Source of the DNA: an uncultured Collinsella sp.
Lineage (GTDB): Bacteria; Actinomycetota; Coriobacteriia; Coriobacteriales; Coriobacteriaceae
Direction: 5' to 3'
DNA length: 39,702 nucleotides
Assembly (NCBI GenBank): GCA_900757465.1
Contig: CAAENY010000048.1
Span: 1 to 39,702, forward strand
In this document: positions 23,318 to 31,372 of the stretch, in pieces
Layout: each line of letters begins with the position of its first letter
How positions within the stretch are numbered: the first letter of the stretch is position 1
The notes under the pieces: generated by a model
What the model saw: the letters and a program-made list of their open reading frames with translations, nothing else
Told to the model about the DNA's origin: nothing
Database searches by the model: none
Position numbers and translations under genes: made by a program

Positions 23318-25162
23318 CTAACCCATGACTGACATGGCGAGCAGCACCGCGGCGATGCAATACGCCACACACGAGATCATGACGGCAATGACGTTCATGG
23401 CGGTGCCCGACGTGTTGAGGTCATGCTCGTCACGCCAGAACAGCACCATCAGGTAAATCACGGCGCTCATGTTGCCAACCAGGCAAATGATGGCAGCGAT
23501 ATTAAAGCACCCGGTAAAGAGTTGCTCCTCAAACATGGACGCATCGGGGAACGCGGCGGTACGCACCAATTGCGCGCACAGATAGGTCACGAGCGACAGG
23601 ATCAGGCCCATACCGGTGCTCTGGAAGAAGAATCCCAGGTAGGGCTTGGGCTCGTCGTCGTGACCGTCATACTCCAGGAAGTAGTTCTTGACGAACGACA
23701 CCATGCGCGAGGCCGCCAGCAGCACGAGCGGCATGGCGCACATGGGAAACACCACCAGATGCGCGGAGCCGAGCGCCGTTCCCAGCACGGTCGCCATGAT
23801 GCACGACGCGATGCCCCATACAACAACCCAGTACTGGCGATGCACGAACCAGCTGAGCACGTTCGTCGAGTCGTCGGACGCGCTGTCACCCGAGCCGACA
23901 CCGGCGATCTGCAGGTCCTCCTGATGCTCCTCGGCGATAACGTCCATGGCGTCGTCGAAGGTCACGATACCAAGGATATGACGGTTCTCGTCGCAGACAG
24001 GGATGGCAACCAGGTCGTACTTGGTCATCTCGTCCGTCACGTCTTCCTGGTCCTCGTCGGGCGACACATAGACCAGGTCGCGATAGGCCAGCTGACCCAG
24101 CGTGGCGTCGCGGTCGGCTACGATCAGCGTGCGCAGCGAAAGCACGCCGGTCAGCATGCCGCTCGGATCCTCGGTATAGACGTAGTAGACGCTCTCGAAG
24201 TCCTCGTCGAGCTCGCGAATCGCCTCGATGGCGTCACCGACCGTTGCCGTGGCGGGCAGGGAGACAAACTCCGAGGTCATGATGCGGCCGGCGGTGTTGT
24301 CCTCATACCCCAGCAGGTTACGAATCGCCTTCTCCTCCTTGACGCCCATCAGGCGCAGGAGCTTCTCGGCCTTCTCGTAATCGAGCTCGTCGATCAGGTC
24401 GGCTGCATCGTCCGGGTCCATCATGGCCAGCATCGACGATGCGTCCGTGTCGGACAGGCCCTCGAGCATCTCGGTCATAAGCTCGTCGTCATCGAACTCC
24501 GAGATGGCCTCGGCGGCCTGGGCAGTATCGAGCTGCGCAAACACCTGCGCACGTAGGCGCGGGTCGAGCTGCTCGATGATGTCAGCGATGTCGGCAGGGT
24601 GCAGCTCGCCGAGCGTCTTGTGCGACACCGAGAGCTGGATATTCTTGGTCGAGCGGTCGAGCAGGTCCATGTAGGACCAGGCGATGATATCCTCGCTCAA
24701 CGGCTTGCCCAGGTGCTTCATAAAGCCCTCGGCAACATGCTCGAGCGTGGGGCTGATCGCGCGCAGCAAGCCGCGGGCGCCAACCTCGGCACCCAGCAGA
24801 CGCAGCTGATTTTCGCCCGACATGGAAAACTTGATGTCGTTTACGCGCACGACCTTCATGCCCTGCGTGTCGACAATCTGCTTGTTGAGCACGTCGCGGG
24901 CAAGCAAGAGTTCGGTCGGCTGCAGGTACGAAAAACGGATTTCGGTGGCCGACGCCTTAAGGTACACGCCCGTCTCGTCGATACGATCGACCCATTTGCG
25001 CCAACTGATCATAAACGGCGTCTTGCCGGGGCCGCGAAACGCGAGCGACGTCACGTGTGGAAAAACTTCGCCGGTTGCAATGCCAAAATCGTTGACCACG
25101 CCGAGCTTTTCGCCGTCGACGTCCAAGACCGGCAATTTGAGCATCTCACTCAGATAATTCAA
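23318..25162 (-). CDS. MgtE-N/CBS protein with PRC-barrel and atypical membrane domain
   Basis: A 614-residue protein. PRC-barrel-like segments lie at the N terminus (YLSEMLKLPVLDVDGEKLG and a second near residue 80). An MgtE N domain covers about 185-300 (helical ELHPADIADIIEQLDP repeats with MMDPDDAADLIDEL), and a CBS pair about 310-425 (TAGRIMTSEFVSLPATATV; IPVCDENRHILGIVTFDDAM). The C-terminal 170 residues form about five helices, but the GGN..Q pore signature of MgtE channels is not found. It therefore looks like an MgtE-type Mg2+ sensor on a different membrane part, possibly gating or partnering the NRMT-like transporter encoded 8 nt downstream. The TTG at 25162 is supported by GGGGAG and by the PRC fold; ATG 25144 is the alternative. 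Confidence 0.82.
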   Translation of the reverse strand: MNYLSEMLKLPVLDVDGEKLGVVNDFGIATGEVFPHVTSLAFRGPGKTPFMISWRKWVDRIDETGVYLKASATEIRFSYLQPTELLLARDVLNKQIVDTQGMKVVRVNDIKFSMSGENQLRLLGAEVGARGLLRAISPTLEHVAEGFMKHLGKPLSEDIIAWSYMDLLDRSTKNIQLSVSHKTLGELHPADIADIIEQLDPRLRAQVFAQLDTAQAAEAISEFDDDELMTEMLEGLSDTDASSMLAMMDPDDAADLIDELDYEKAEKLLRLMGVKEEKAIRNLLGYEDNTAGRIMTSEFVSLPATATVGDAIEAIRELDEDFESVYYVYTEDPSGMLTGVLSLRTLIVADRDATLGQLAYRDLVYVSPDEDQEDVTDEMTKYDLVAIPVCDENRHILGIVTFDDAMDVIAEEHQEDLQIAGVGSGDSASDDSTNVLSWFVHRQYWVVVWGIASCIMATVLGTALGSAHLVVFPMCAMPLVLLAASRMVSFVKNYFLEYDGHDDEPKPYLGFFFQSTGMGLILSLVTYLCAQLVRTAAFPDASMFEEQLFTGCFNIAAIICLVGNMSAVIYLMVLFWRDEHDLNTSGTAMNVIAVMISCVAYCIAAVLLAMSVMG

Positions 25163-25175
25163 TGGTGCTCCCCAT
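25146..25175 (-). CDS. Possible 9-codon upstream ORF overlapping the MgtE-like start
   Basis: ATG at 25175 with the best ribosome site of the region (GGAGG, 7 nt away) encodes MGSTIELSE and stops at 25146, one base before an in-frame ATG (25144) of the MgtE-like gene. It overlaps the TTG start in another frame. It could couple or limit translation of the sensor gene, or may be fortuitous. Confidence 0.3.
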   Translation of the reverse strand: MGSTIELSE

Positions 25176-25364
25176 CAATATTCCTCCGGACGCGGCCGCA
25201 CATGCGGCGTCCGGGGGCTTCTGGATATGTATACGCATGCGCGGGCGGCACGCCGCTCGACGCTTACACCCCGTGCATGCGCAAAAAGCACCTGCATGGG
25301 GTCATCGACTGTATGGTCGAGGTTTGGATTTCACCTGTAACCTTTCTCTTGACCCTCATTAACC
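25163..25364 (-). promoter_or_regulatory. Structured ~200-nt leader of the Mg2+ operon, riboswitch candidate
   Basis: From the predicted start site, the RNA can form several hairpins: AGGTT/AACCT, TCGAC/GTCGA, and a long CCCC..GGGG helix closed by a TTTTT loop. A final hairpin CCGGACG/CGTCCGG (25185-25191 with 25208-25214) has a 3' arm running into the GGAGG ribosome site. A regulated translation switch is therefore plausible. The order AGGTGA, ATAC, TGACCCC..GGGG is loosely reminiscent of the M-box (ykoK) Mg2+ riboswitch, but the match is not decisive. Confidence 0.45.
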
Positions 25365-25370
25365 GCAGTA

Positions 25371-25376
25371 ACTATA
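25371..25376 (-). promoter_or_regulatory. Extended -10 promoter of the Mg2+ operon
   Basis: TGCTATAGT on the - strand is an extended -10 (TGn plus TATAGT). No good -35 was seen. It would start transcription near 25364. Confidence 0.4.
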
Positions 25377-25457
25377 GCATCAGCATCGCCCTGCGGCATC
25401 GAATTTATGCGCTGCACATTGCAGGCATACCAAACGCTGACGTATCCGTGACATAGC

Positions 25458-25480
25458 CATTGGGGACGTTCTTCAATGAC
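25458..25480. repeat. GGGGAC-loop hairpin repeat unit
   Basis: CATTGGGGACGTTCTTCAATGAC, with CATT/AATG ends, directly after the NodB-like gene. A partial second copy of its end (CCAATGACTAC) follows. Confidence 0.55.
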
Positions 25481-25490
25481 TACCCAATGA

Positions 25491-26897
25491 CTACTCTGTG
25501 ATGTCGTCGTCCTCGGCAAGTTGGGGAAACACGGCGTCCTTGGGCATGGTGACCTTCGTCAGCGAGGTGAGCTTTTTGCTCAGCGACGTGTCCGTCTTGA
25601 CCAGGTCGCTGAGCGTCACGATCTTGTAGCCGTCGGCAATGAGGCCGTCGATAATCTGCGGCAGCGCCTCGAGTGCCTGCTCGGCGCATTCGTCTCTATC
25701 GGTGAGCAGCACGATATTGCCCGGCGTCACCGAATCGAGCACCGTCGAGACCTGCTCGTCGGCACCGTTGAGCAGCCAGTCGCCCGAGTCAATATTCCAC
25801 GAGACCACGGCGGAGACCAGGTCCATCGCAGCAATCCAGTTTTGCTCGTCAAAGGCAGCGTAGGGAGCACGCAGCAGCATCGTCCTCACGCCGGTCGCCG
25901 ACTTAATCGCATCGGTGCCTTTCGTGATCTGCTCGCGTACCGCCTCACGGTCCTGACCCTTGAGCGAATCGTCGCTGTAGCTGTTGGATCCGATTTCGCA
26001 CCCGGCATCGACAATCGCCTTGGCCGTGGCAGGCGAGGCCTCGGCCGCATCGCCCGAAAGGAAGAACGTCGCGGTGACGCCCTTTTCCTTGAGCACCTGC
26101 AAGATCTGCTTGGTGGCGCCGCTCGGACCCTCGTCAAACGTCAGCGCCACGTACTTTTCGTTGCCCTTGGGCGCCACGCTGGCGCACGCAACGACGCAAT
26201 CGGTGGCGGGCACAACCTCGCCGCGGTCTTGCGTCTTGCCCGACTGCTCACCAACCCACACCTCGGAGCGACCCCGGACACCCCACGTCTGCACATACTC
26301 GATAGCGCCCGTGCCCTCGACCTTGAGCTTGGGCTCGATAACCGTAGCCTGAACCTCGTGCTTCTCGTAGGTGTTACGGCCATCCTTGACCGTCACCTTC
26401 TCGCCGCCCTCAAGTTCGCGGCTATCCCATTTGCCCTGCTTCACGCGCTTGCCGTCGACCTTCACCGACAGCTTTTCGCCCCCATGGCGCTTGAGCACGC
26501 TGTCATCGACGGCCAGCAGGTCGCCTGCGTCGTAGGTGTCAGTCAACTCCTGGTCGTCGATGAGATTCTGCAGCGTAGAGCCCACACGCACCGCGGTCTT
26601 CTGGCCGTTGAGCTCCACGTCCACGCTGCGGTTGACGTAGCCCACGACGGCAGCGATAAACAGCACGAGCGCGCAACCCACGGCGATGAGCGCATAGGGC
26701 AGGCGAGACGAACGACGGGGCGTACGGCCGTTGCCGATGCGAGCGCTGCGGTCGCTAAAGCCGCGGCTATGGTTGAGATACATCGCGCCGGGCTTACGGT
26801 GACGGCGGCGCTGACCGCTGGGCAGCTGCCCCAGGTCGCGGCGCGCCGTCGGACGCGCACCCGAACGCCCGTTTAAGTTGGATCCGTTTTGGCGCAT
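25491..26897 (-). CDS. Polysaccharide-deacetylase-like protein with altered active site
   Basis: A 468-residue membrane-anchored protein. A basic cytoplasmic N terminus is followed by one helix at 68-88, then an extracellular region with a G5-like domain (about 95-195), then a NodB fold from about 245 to 440. The metal and catalytic motifs differ from active deacetylases: TFDEGPSG (Asp255, Glu256) in place of TFDDGP; IGSNSYSDDSL (302-312) in place of the usual HTxxxH, so both metal-binding His are replaced by Asn305 and Asp309; RAPYAAF in place of RPPYG; and LLTDRD where LLHD is normal. It is therefore probably a glycan-binding or regulatory pseudoenzyme. The ATG at 26897 has GGGGAGGG upstream. 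It lies downstream of the PRC-barrel gene, past a hairpin. Confidence 0.85.
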   Translation of the reverse strand: MRQNGSNLNGRSGARPTARRDLGQLPSGQRRRHRKPGAMYLNHSRGFSDRSARIGNGRTPRRSSRLPYALIAVGCALVLFIAAVVGYVNRSVDVELNGQKTAVRVGSTLQNLIDDQELTDTYDAGDLLAVDDSVLKRHGGEKLSVKVDGKRVKQGKWDSRELEGGEKVTVKDGRNTYEKHEVQATVIEPKLKVEGTGAIEYVQTWGVRGRSEVWVGEQSGKTQDRGEVVPATDCVVACASVAPKGNEKYVALTFDEGPSGATKQILQVLKEKGVTATFFLSGDAAEASPATAKAIVDAGCEIGSNSYSDDSLKGQDREAVREQITKGTDAIKSATGVRTMLLRAPYAAFDEQNWIAAMDLVSAVVSWNIDSGDWLLNGADEQVSTVLDSVTPGNIVLLTDRDECAEQALEALPQIIDGLIADGYKIVTLSDLVKTDTSLSKKLTSLTKVTMPKDAVFPQLAEDDDITE

Positions 26898-26918
26898 GTG
26901 CCCTCCCCCATAAACACA

Positions 26919-26948
26919 GCAAGCCGGAGCAACAGGTCTCCGGCTTGC
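26919..26948 (-). terminator. Hairpin between the PRC-barrel and NodB-like genes
   Basis: GCAAGCCGGAG and CTCCGGCTTGC around an 8-nt loop, 22 nt after the PRC-barrel stop. The following TGTGTTTAT is a weak T-run, so read-through into the NodB-like gene is possible. Confidence 0.55.
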
Positions 26949-26969
26949 CTCCCATCATTTGGTACGTCG

Positions 26970-27725
26970 CTATTTTGTAGCTTTTGACGAGCCTCCGCTC
27001 GCCTTTTGGTATTCGTCCTTAAAGGCCTTGAACATGCCGCGCGTCTTGCCGAGCTGCTTGCCCAGTGCGCGACTGCCCTTGTCCACGGCAACCGATCCCT
27101 TGTCATCGAGCACCTTGGCGCCCTTCTTGACCTTATCGCCCACCACGACGCTTGCCTCGGCAGCCTTTGCGGCGGCGCCGCCCGAATACCCGAGCGACTT
27201 GACCTCGTCCGAGACGACCATCGCGCCGTTCTCGTAGCCGCGCAGCATCGTCGGCGGCACCTGCGTGTCACCAACCAAAACACTCGAAGCAGCACCGGCG
27301 GTCACATAGAATGCCTGCACGATGCCCGATCGTGGCTTGAACTCAACGTCCGAGCAATAGCCCACGACGTCGCCTGATTCCGTGCGCACGTCCATACCGA
27401 CCCAGATGATGCAATCGTCCAGGTTGATGTCGAGGCGCTTGGCCGCAGCGGTATCGTAGGTGCCCTTGACGTCGTCAACCGCGATGGCGCCCTCGTAGAC
27501 ACCAATGGCGTCGAGCGCTACGAATCGATCGGGACGCTCGATCATGCCCGCGATATCGGACTGGCGGACCATAAAGCCGACCACGCGCGTACCGCCCGGG
27601 GTAAAGACCGGAAAGTGAATCTTTCCGAGCTTTTTAGGGCTGCGCGGCGTGCCGTCCTTTTTGGTGCGCTTGTCCTCGGCAGGCTTGCGATAGATCTTGG
27701 CGCCGACAAAATCCCCGGCGCGCAT
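26970..27725 (-). CDS. PRC-barrel domain protein
   Basis: A 251-residue predicted cytoplasmic protein. Two PRC-barrel-like units can be seen: the first around LGKIHFPVFTPGGTRVVGFMV (about residues 33-55) and the second around DDCIIWVGMDVRTESGDVVGYCSDVEF. The C-terminal 70 residues are Lys/Ala-rich and probably helical or disordered (VKKGAKVLDDKGSVAVDKG). PRC-barrel domains act as adaptor or RNA-processing modules (photosystem H subunit, RimM); no specific role can be read here. Its ATG overlaps the stop of the YtxH gene (TAATG), so the two are translationally coupled. Similar PRC units occur in the MgtE-like protein nearby, but the two genes are separate. Confidence 0.75.
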   Translation of the reverse strand: MRAGDFVGAKIYRKPAEDKRTKKDGTPRSPKKLGKIHFPVFTPGGTRVVGFMVRQSDIAGMIERPDRFVALDAIGVYEGAIAVDDVKGTYDTAAAKRLDINLDDCIIWVGMDVRTESGDVVGYCSDVEFKPRSGIVQAFYVTAGAASSVLVGDTQVPPTMLRGYENGAMVVSDEVKSLGYSGGAAAKAAEASVVVGDKVKKGAKVLDDKGSVAVDKGSRALGKQLGKTRGMFKAFKDEYQKASGGSSKATK

Positions 27726-28114
27726 TATGCCTCGGTCGAGGGCTCCGCAGCCTCGGTATCGGCCTCGACGGCGTTCTCGACCACGACGTCGGCGGCAGGC
27801 GTCACGTTGCCGCCCGAAATGGCGTCGTTGAGCTGCTCGCGCAGCTGGTCCATGCGCTCGCGGGCCAGGTCGACCTTGGCGCGCAGGTCGTCGGTCTTGG
27901 CGTCGACCATCGGGCCAAAGTCATTCACCGCAGCACGGGCCTCCTCGGCGCTGTGCTCGTAGGTGTCGCGCATATTGTCCCAGGCGTCGTTGGCGATATC
28001 GGCAGCCATGGCGCGGGTCTCGGCGCCCGAGCGCGGGGCCAGAGCAACGCCGACAATAGCGCCGGCAGCGGCACCAAAAAGTGCGCCGGAGACAAAGCTG
28101 AAAGTCTTACCCAT
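27725..28114 (-). CDS. YtxH-domain protein
   Basis: A small protein of 129 residues. It begins MGKTFSFVSGALFGAAAGAIVGVALAP, the glycine-alanine-rich membrane helix that defines the YtxH (gas-vesicle GvpP-like) family, followed by a helical, charged region with possible coiled coil (DDLRAKVDLARERMDQLREQ) and an acidic tail. YtxH proteins are associated with stress responses in Firmicutes; their mechanism is unknown. The start at 28114 is preferred because AGAGG lies 7 nt upstream; the ATG at 28120 is possible. It is coupled to the PRC-barrel gene after it. Confidence 0.82.
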   Translation of the reverse strand: MGKTFSFVSGALFGAAAGAIVGVALAPRSGAETRAMAADIANDAWDNMRDTYEHSAEEARAAVNDFGPMVDAKTDDLRAKVDLARERMDQLREQLNDAISGGNVTPAADVVVENAVEADTEAAEPSTEA

Positions 28115-28250
28115 GATCATTCCTCTCCTGCGGGCACGTCGGTGCCCACCGTTTGAATGCTGTCCATTATACCCGCAGCGCATCACTTGCCGCTCCGCTC
28201 ATCTGCGTACGGCAAAGGCGCAGGTACGTGATGGTGATAAACGCGTAGAC

Positions 28251-29072
28251 CTACTCCTGAGGCATAGCCGGCATGGCCACCGTGGCACCCGGGTCCTCGC
28301 CGGCGCCGTCCACGAGCGGCAGGCCGCCCTCATGCGCAGGTCCTGCCGGAACCGTCGCAGCACCGCCAAAGACGGCAGCGGAGGCCTCGTGGTTCTCGGC
28401 AACCGCGCCCTCGGTATCAATCGCCACCTGGGGCTCGTCGTCAAAGTTGGGGACGCCCTGGGGCTCGGTGGGAACAGGCTCGGCGGTCGTATCGGCAACG
28501 GACTCGGCGTCGGCCGGCACATCGCCCTCGTCCTCGGCAGCATCTTCGCCGTTCGCAACGGCGACGGCCTCGTGAGGATCCTTGCCCTCGGCCTCGGCGC
28601 GCATGCCCAACACCAGGTTGCGCAGACCCGCGACCGTGCCTTCCACGTCGGGGGCAGGCTGGTCGGCGTGCAGGTACGCCCAGTCCATCATAAAGGTGGC
28701 CGAAGACAGCGCGCCGATGGCCAGCGCGTCGTCGGGGCACGAAAGCTCAACCTCAAAAACGCGCTCGTCGTGCTCGCTTACGCGCGTGCGGCCGCACGAG
28801 ATGCTGCCGGCAAGCCCGGTCTCGTTCATGAGCTCAACCGTCACGTGCTCAAGCAGATGGCAGAGCTCGGTCTGGCCCATGCAGTCCTGGAACTCGCGAC
28901 CGGAATCACCCAGGCACAGGTGCTTGGCAATCGCCGGCACCAGGTAATACATGCGCGCCGTGGCCTCGATATCCTCCGAGGTCATGAGCGGCATGCCGGG
29001 GTTCACCAGCACATGCGCGCAGATCTTGTCCTCGCTGACGGTGACCTTAAGGATGTTGAACAGGCCTGCCAT
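28251..29072 (-). CDS. Protein with cyanophycin-synthetase-N-like domain and acidic tail
   Basis: A 273-residue protein of unknown function. The first 155 residues form a compact domain whose pattern GQTELCHLLEHVTVELMNE followed by SCGRTR and ERVFEVELSCPDDALAIGAL resembles the N-terminal domain of cyanophycin synthetases (HVIEHVALELQ...GFGRTR...VVFEY). There is no ATP-grasp or ligase part. The remaining 115 residues are Ala/Glu/Asp/Pro-rich and probably disordered. It lies 24 nt after the CNNM gene, so it is in the same operon as that transporter-like protein. The domain comparison is from memory and needs a profile search to confirm. Confidence 0.6.
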   Translation of the reverse strand: MAGLFNILKVTVSEDKICAHVLVNPGMPLMTSEDIEATARMYYLVPAIAKHLCLGDSGREFQDCMGQTELCHLLEHVTVELMNETGLAGSISCGRTRVSEHDERVFEVELSCPDDALAIGALSSATFMMDWAYLHADQPAPDVEGTVAGLRNLVLGMRAEAEGKDPHEAVAVANGEDAAEDEGDVPADAESVADTTAEPVPTEPQGVPNFDDEPQVAIDTEGAVAENHEASAAVFGGAATVPAGPAHEGGLPLVDGAGEDPGATVAMPAMPQE

Positions 29073-29096
29073 AACTCTCCCCTACTCTTCCTTGCC

Positions 29097-30470
29097 CTAC
29101 TCGTCGCCATCGTGCGGGTCCACAGAGCCCGCACCCGACGCCGCCGGCTTCTCTGCCGAAGACTCGGAATCCTTCTTATCGGTTTCGGCCGGAGCGATCA
29201 CGCGAATGAGCGAGATGCGCTGGCCACGCATCGACTGCACTTTAAACTTGTACCCCGCGACCTCAAACACCTCTCCGATGTCGGGCACCGAGTCACAAAG
29301 CTCCAAAATCCAGCCGGCGATGGTCTCATAATCATCGCTTTCCTCGAGCGGCCAACCAAGCTCAATCGCGTCATCGCACGAAAAACGCCCATCAACGAGC
29401 CACTCGCGGCGCGAAAGGCGCGTGAGATACTTGTTGTCGGGGTCGAACTCGTCCTCGATCTCGCCGACGATCTCCTCGACGATGTCCTCGATGGTGATAA
29501 TGCCGGCCGTGCCGCCGTACTCGTCCACGACCACCACGATCTGGTCGTGAGAGGTCTGCATCTCGGACAGCAGCGGCAGGATGTCCTTGGTGTCGGGCAC
29601 AAAGGTGGCGTCGCGCAAAAAACCGGCGATGGGCTGGTCGCCCTTGCCGTCAAGCGCAGGCTGAATCAGGTCCTTGATGTGCGCAATGCCGGCGACGTTG
29701 TCGGGATCCTCGTGATAGACGGGGATGCGGCTAAAGCCGGTCTGGCGCATGGTGGACAGCACGTCGGCGACCGTCTCGTCGTCCTCGCACATGGTGGTGT
29801 CCACGCGCGGCACCATGACCTCACGGGCAACGGTGTCGCCCAGGTCGAAGATCTCGTGGATCATGCGCTTTTCCTCGTCGAGCAGGTCGTCCTGCTCCGA
29901 GACCATGTACTTGATCTCTTCCTCCGAGACGTTCTGGCGGTCATCGGCGCTCTTGATGCGCAGGATGCGGGCCAGGCCGTCTGAGCAGGCACCGGTCAGC
30001 CACACGAGCGGACGGGCGATCTTTTGGAATACGGAGAGCGGTCCCACGACCTGCTTGGATACGCCCTCGGCGTTAGCGAGGCCGATGCGCTTGGGCACGA
30101 GCTCGCCAATCACGATGGATACGAAGGCGACCGCGACGGTGATGATGACCGGCGCCAGGCCGCGCGCGATGGCGGAGAGCGGCGCGATGCCAAAGCTCAT
30201 GAGCCACGTGGCAAGCGGGTCGGACAGGCTCGTCGAGGCGACGGCGGACGAGGCAAAGCCCACAAGCGTGATGGCGACCTGGATGGTGGCGAGCAGCTGG
30301 TCGGAATCGGCGGCCAGCTTAATGGCGCGCTCGGCGCGCTTATCGCCCTCCTCGGCATCGTGCTCCAGCACGGCGCGCTTTGCCGTGGTGAGCGCCATCT
30401 CGGACATAGAGAAGTAGCCGTTGATGAGGGTCAAAACGAGAGTGGTGATAAGGGAGATGGTTATTTCCAT
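29097..30470 (-). CDS. CNNM/CorC-family membrane protein (hemolysin-like)
   Basis: A 457-residue integral membrane protein of the HlyC/CorC (CNNM) family. The DUF21 transmembrane domain covers residues 1-190 (INGYFSMSEMALTTAKRAVLE; IVIGELVPKRIGLANAEGVS). A CBS pair covers about 205-335 (MVPRVDTTMCEDDETVADVL; FSRIPVYHEDPDNVAGIAHI; VVDEYGGTAGIITIEDIVEE). A CorC_HlyC domain lies at about 350-430 and an acidic tail at the end. Family members export or regulate Mg2+ or Co2+. No good ribosome site precedes the ATG at 30470 (GGAGG is 14 nt away). It leads an operon with the CphA-N-like, YtxH and PRC-barrel genes, so this stretch may be a second ion-homeostasis locus. Confidence 0.92.
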   Translation of the reverse strand: MEITISLITTLVLTLINGYFSMSEMALTTAKRAVLEHDAEEGDKRAERAIKLAADSDQLLATIQVAITLVGFASSAVASTSLSDPLATWLMSFGIAPLSAIARGLAPVIITVAVAFVSIVIGELVPKRIGLANAEGVSKQVVGPLSVFQKIARPLVWLTGACSDGLARILRIKSADDRQNVSEEEIKYMVSEQDDLLDEEKRMIHEIFDLGDTVAREVMVPRVDTTMCEDDETVADVLSTMRQTGFSRIPVYHEDPDNVAGIAHIKDLIQPALDGKGDQPIAGFLRDATFVPDTKDILPLLSEMQTSHDQIVVVVDEYGGTAGIITIEDIVEEIVGEIEDEFDPDNKYLTRLSRREWLVDGRFSCDDAIELGWPLEESDDYETIAGWILELCDSVPDIGEVFEVAGYKFKVQSMRGQRISLIRVIAPAETDKKDSESSAEKPAASGAGSVDPHDGDE

Positions 30471-30580
30471 CGGGAGTTTCTCGAACCTCCAAGATTCGGG
30501 ACGTCAGGGTAAAACGTTGATGGCGGATACGGCAATTGCACCGGCGCCCAAACGAGGACGCGGGCGCGCAGACATGGTCG

Positions 30581-31264
30581 CTAGATTACGAAGAGGATCA
30601 CCGCCATGAACTGGAAGATGCTGCCAGCGAGCACCCACAGGTGAAACACGCTGTGCAGATAGCGCACGTTTTTGGCGATATAGAACGGCACGCCCGCGGT
30701 GTAGCACACGCCGCCGACGGCGAGCAGGGCAAGTGCCACGGGGTTGAGCAGCGCCACAAGTTCGGGCAGCTTAAAGACAACGAGCCAGCCCATCAGCAGG
30801 TAGACCAGGCCACTTACCCAGTGCGGTTGACGCTCGCGCATAAAGCACTCGAGGGCGATGCCGATAATGGCGATGGCCCATACGGCAAAGAACAGCGCAG
30901 GGCCGCCGTCGTTTGCGAGCGTGATGAGGCAAAACGGCGTATAGCTGCCGGCTATAAGCAGGTAGATGCAGCTGTGGTCGATGATGCGAAACACGCGCTT
31001 GGCGCGCGCGGGCTGAATCGCGTGGTAGAGCGTGGAGGCTAGGTATTCGAGGATAATGCTGACGCCATAGACAATTGCCGCGGTCATGTGGGCCGGGCCT
31101 CCGCCGCGCAGGGCGGCGAATACGATCAGGAGCACCAGACCCGCAATGCCCAGCAGGCAGCCGACACCATGGGTGACGGAGTTCATGATCTCCTCGCCCA
31201 CCGTGTAGTGCGGAATGGCCGCGGTCTTGGGCCGCGGCTTGGAACTGTCGCTCGAATCGGACAT
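30581..31264 (-). CDS. Hemolysin III family membrane protein (PAQR/YqfA)
   Basis: A 227-residue, seven-helix membrane protein. After a short hydrophilic start it has the family block YTVGEEIMNSVTHGVGCLLG, then LYHAI, then IIDHSCIYLLIAGSYTPFCL, and at the end YHSVFHLWVLAGSIFQF-type residues (YLHSVFHLWVLAGS). The His/Asp residues in these blocks form the zinc site of PAQR proteins. Bacterial members are annotated as hemolysin III but probably act in membrane lipid or fatty-acid homeostasis. The ATG at 31264 is chosen, with GGAGG about 11 nt before it; the upstream ATG at 31285 would place that site inside the gene. It is probably a single transcription unit. Confidence 0.9.
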   Translation of the reverse strand: MSDSSDSSKPRPKTAAIPHYTVGEEIMNSVTHGVGCLLGIAGLVLLIVFAALRGGGPAHMTAAIVYGVSIILEYLASTLYHAIQPARAKRVFRIIDHSCIYLLIAGSYTPFCLITLANDGGPALFFAVWAIAIIGIALECFMRERQPHWVSGLVYLLMGWLVVFKLPELVALLNPVALALLAVGGVCYTAGVPFYIAKNVRYLHSVFHLWVLAGSIFQFMAVILFVI

Positions 31265-31372
31265 GCCGGTTACATCCTCCAACATAAAAGAGTTCTCAAC
31301 ACTATATCAAAGCGTCTGGGTGCGTGCGAAATTTGCACCATACGTGACCCTTTGTTTACCCATTCTTTGCTT

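Noticed and set aside
27963..29984. 673-codon open frame on the + strand across the YtxH, CphA-N-like and CNNM genes
   Set aside because: It is antisense to three supported genes; the Arg/His/Val-rich translation is typical of a shadow frame.
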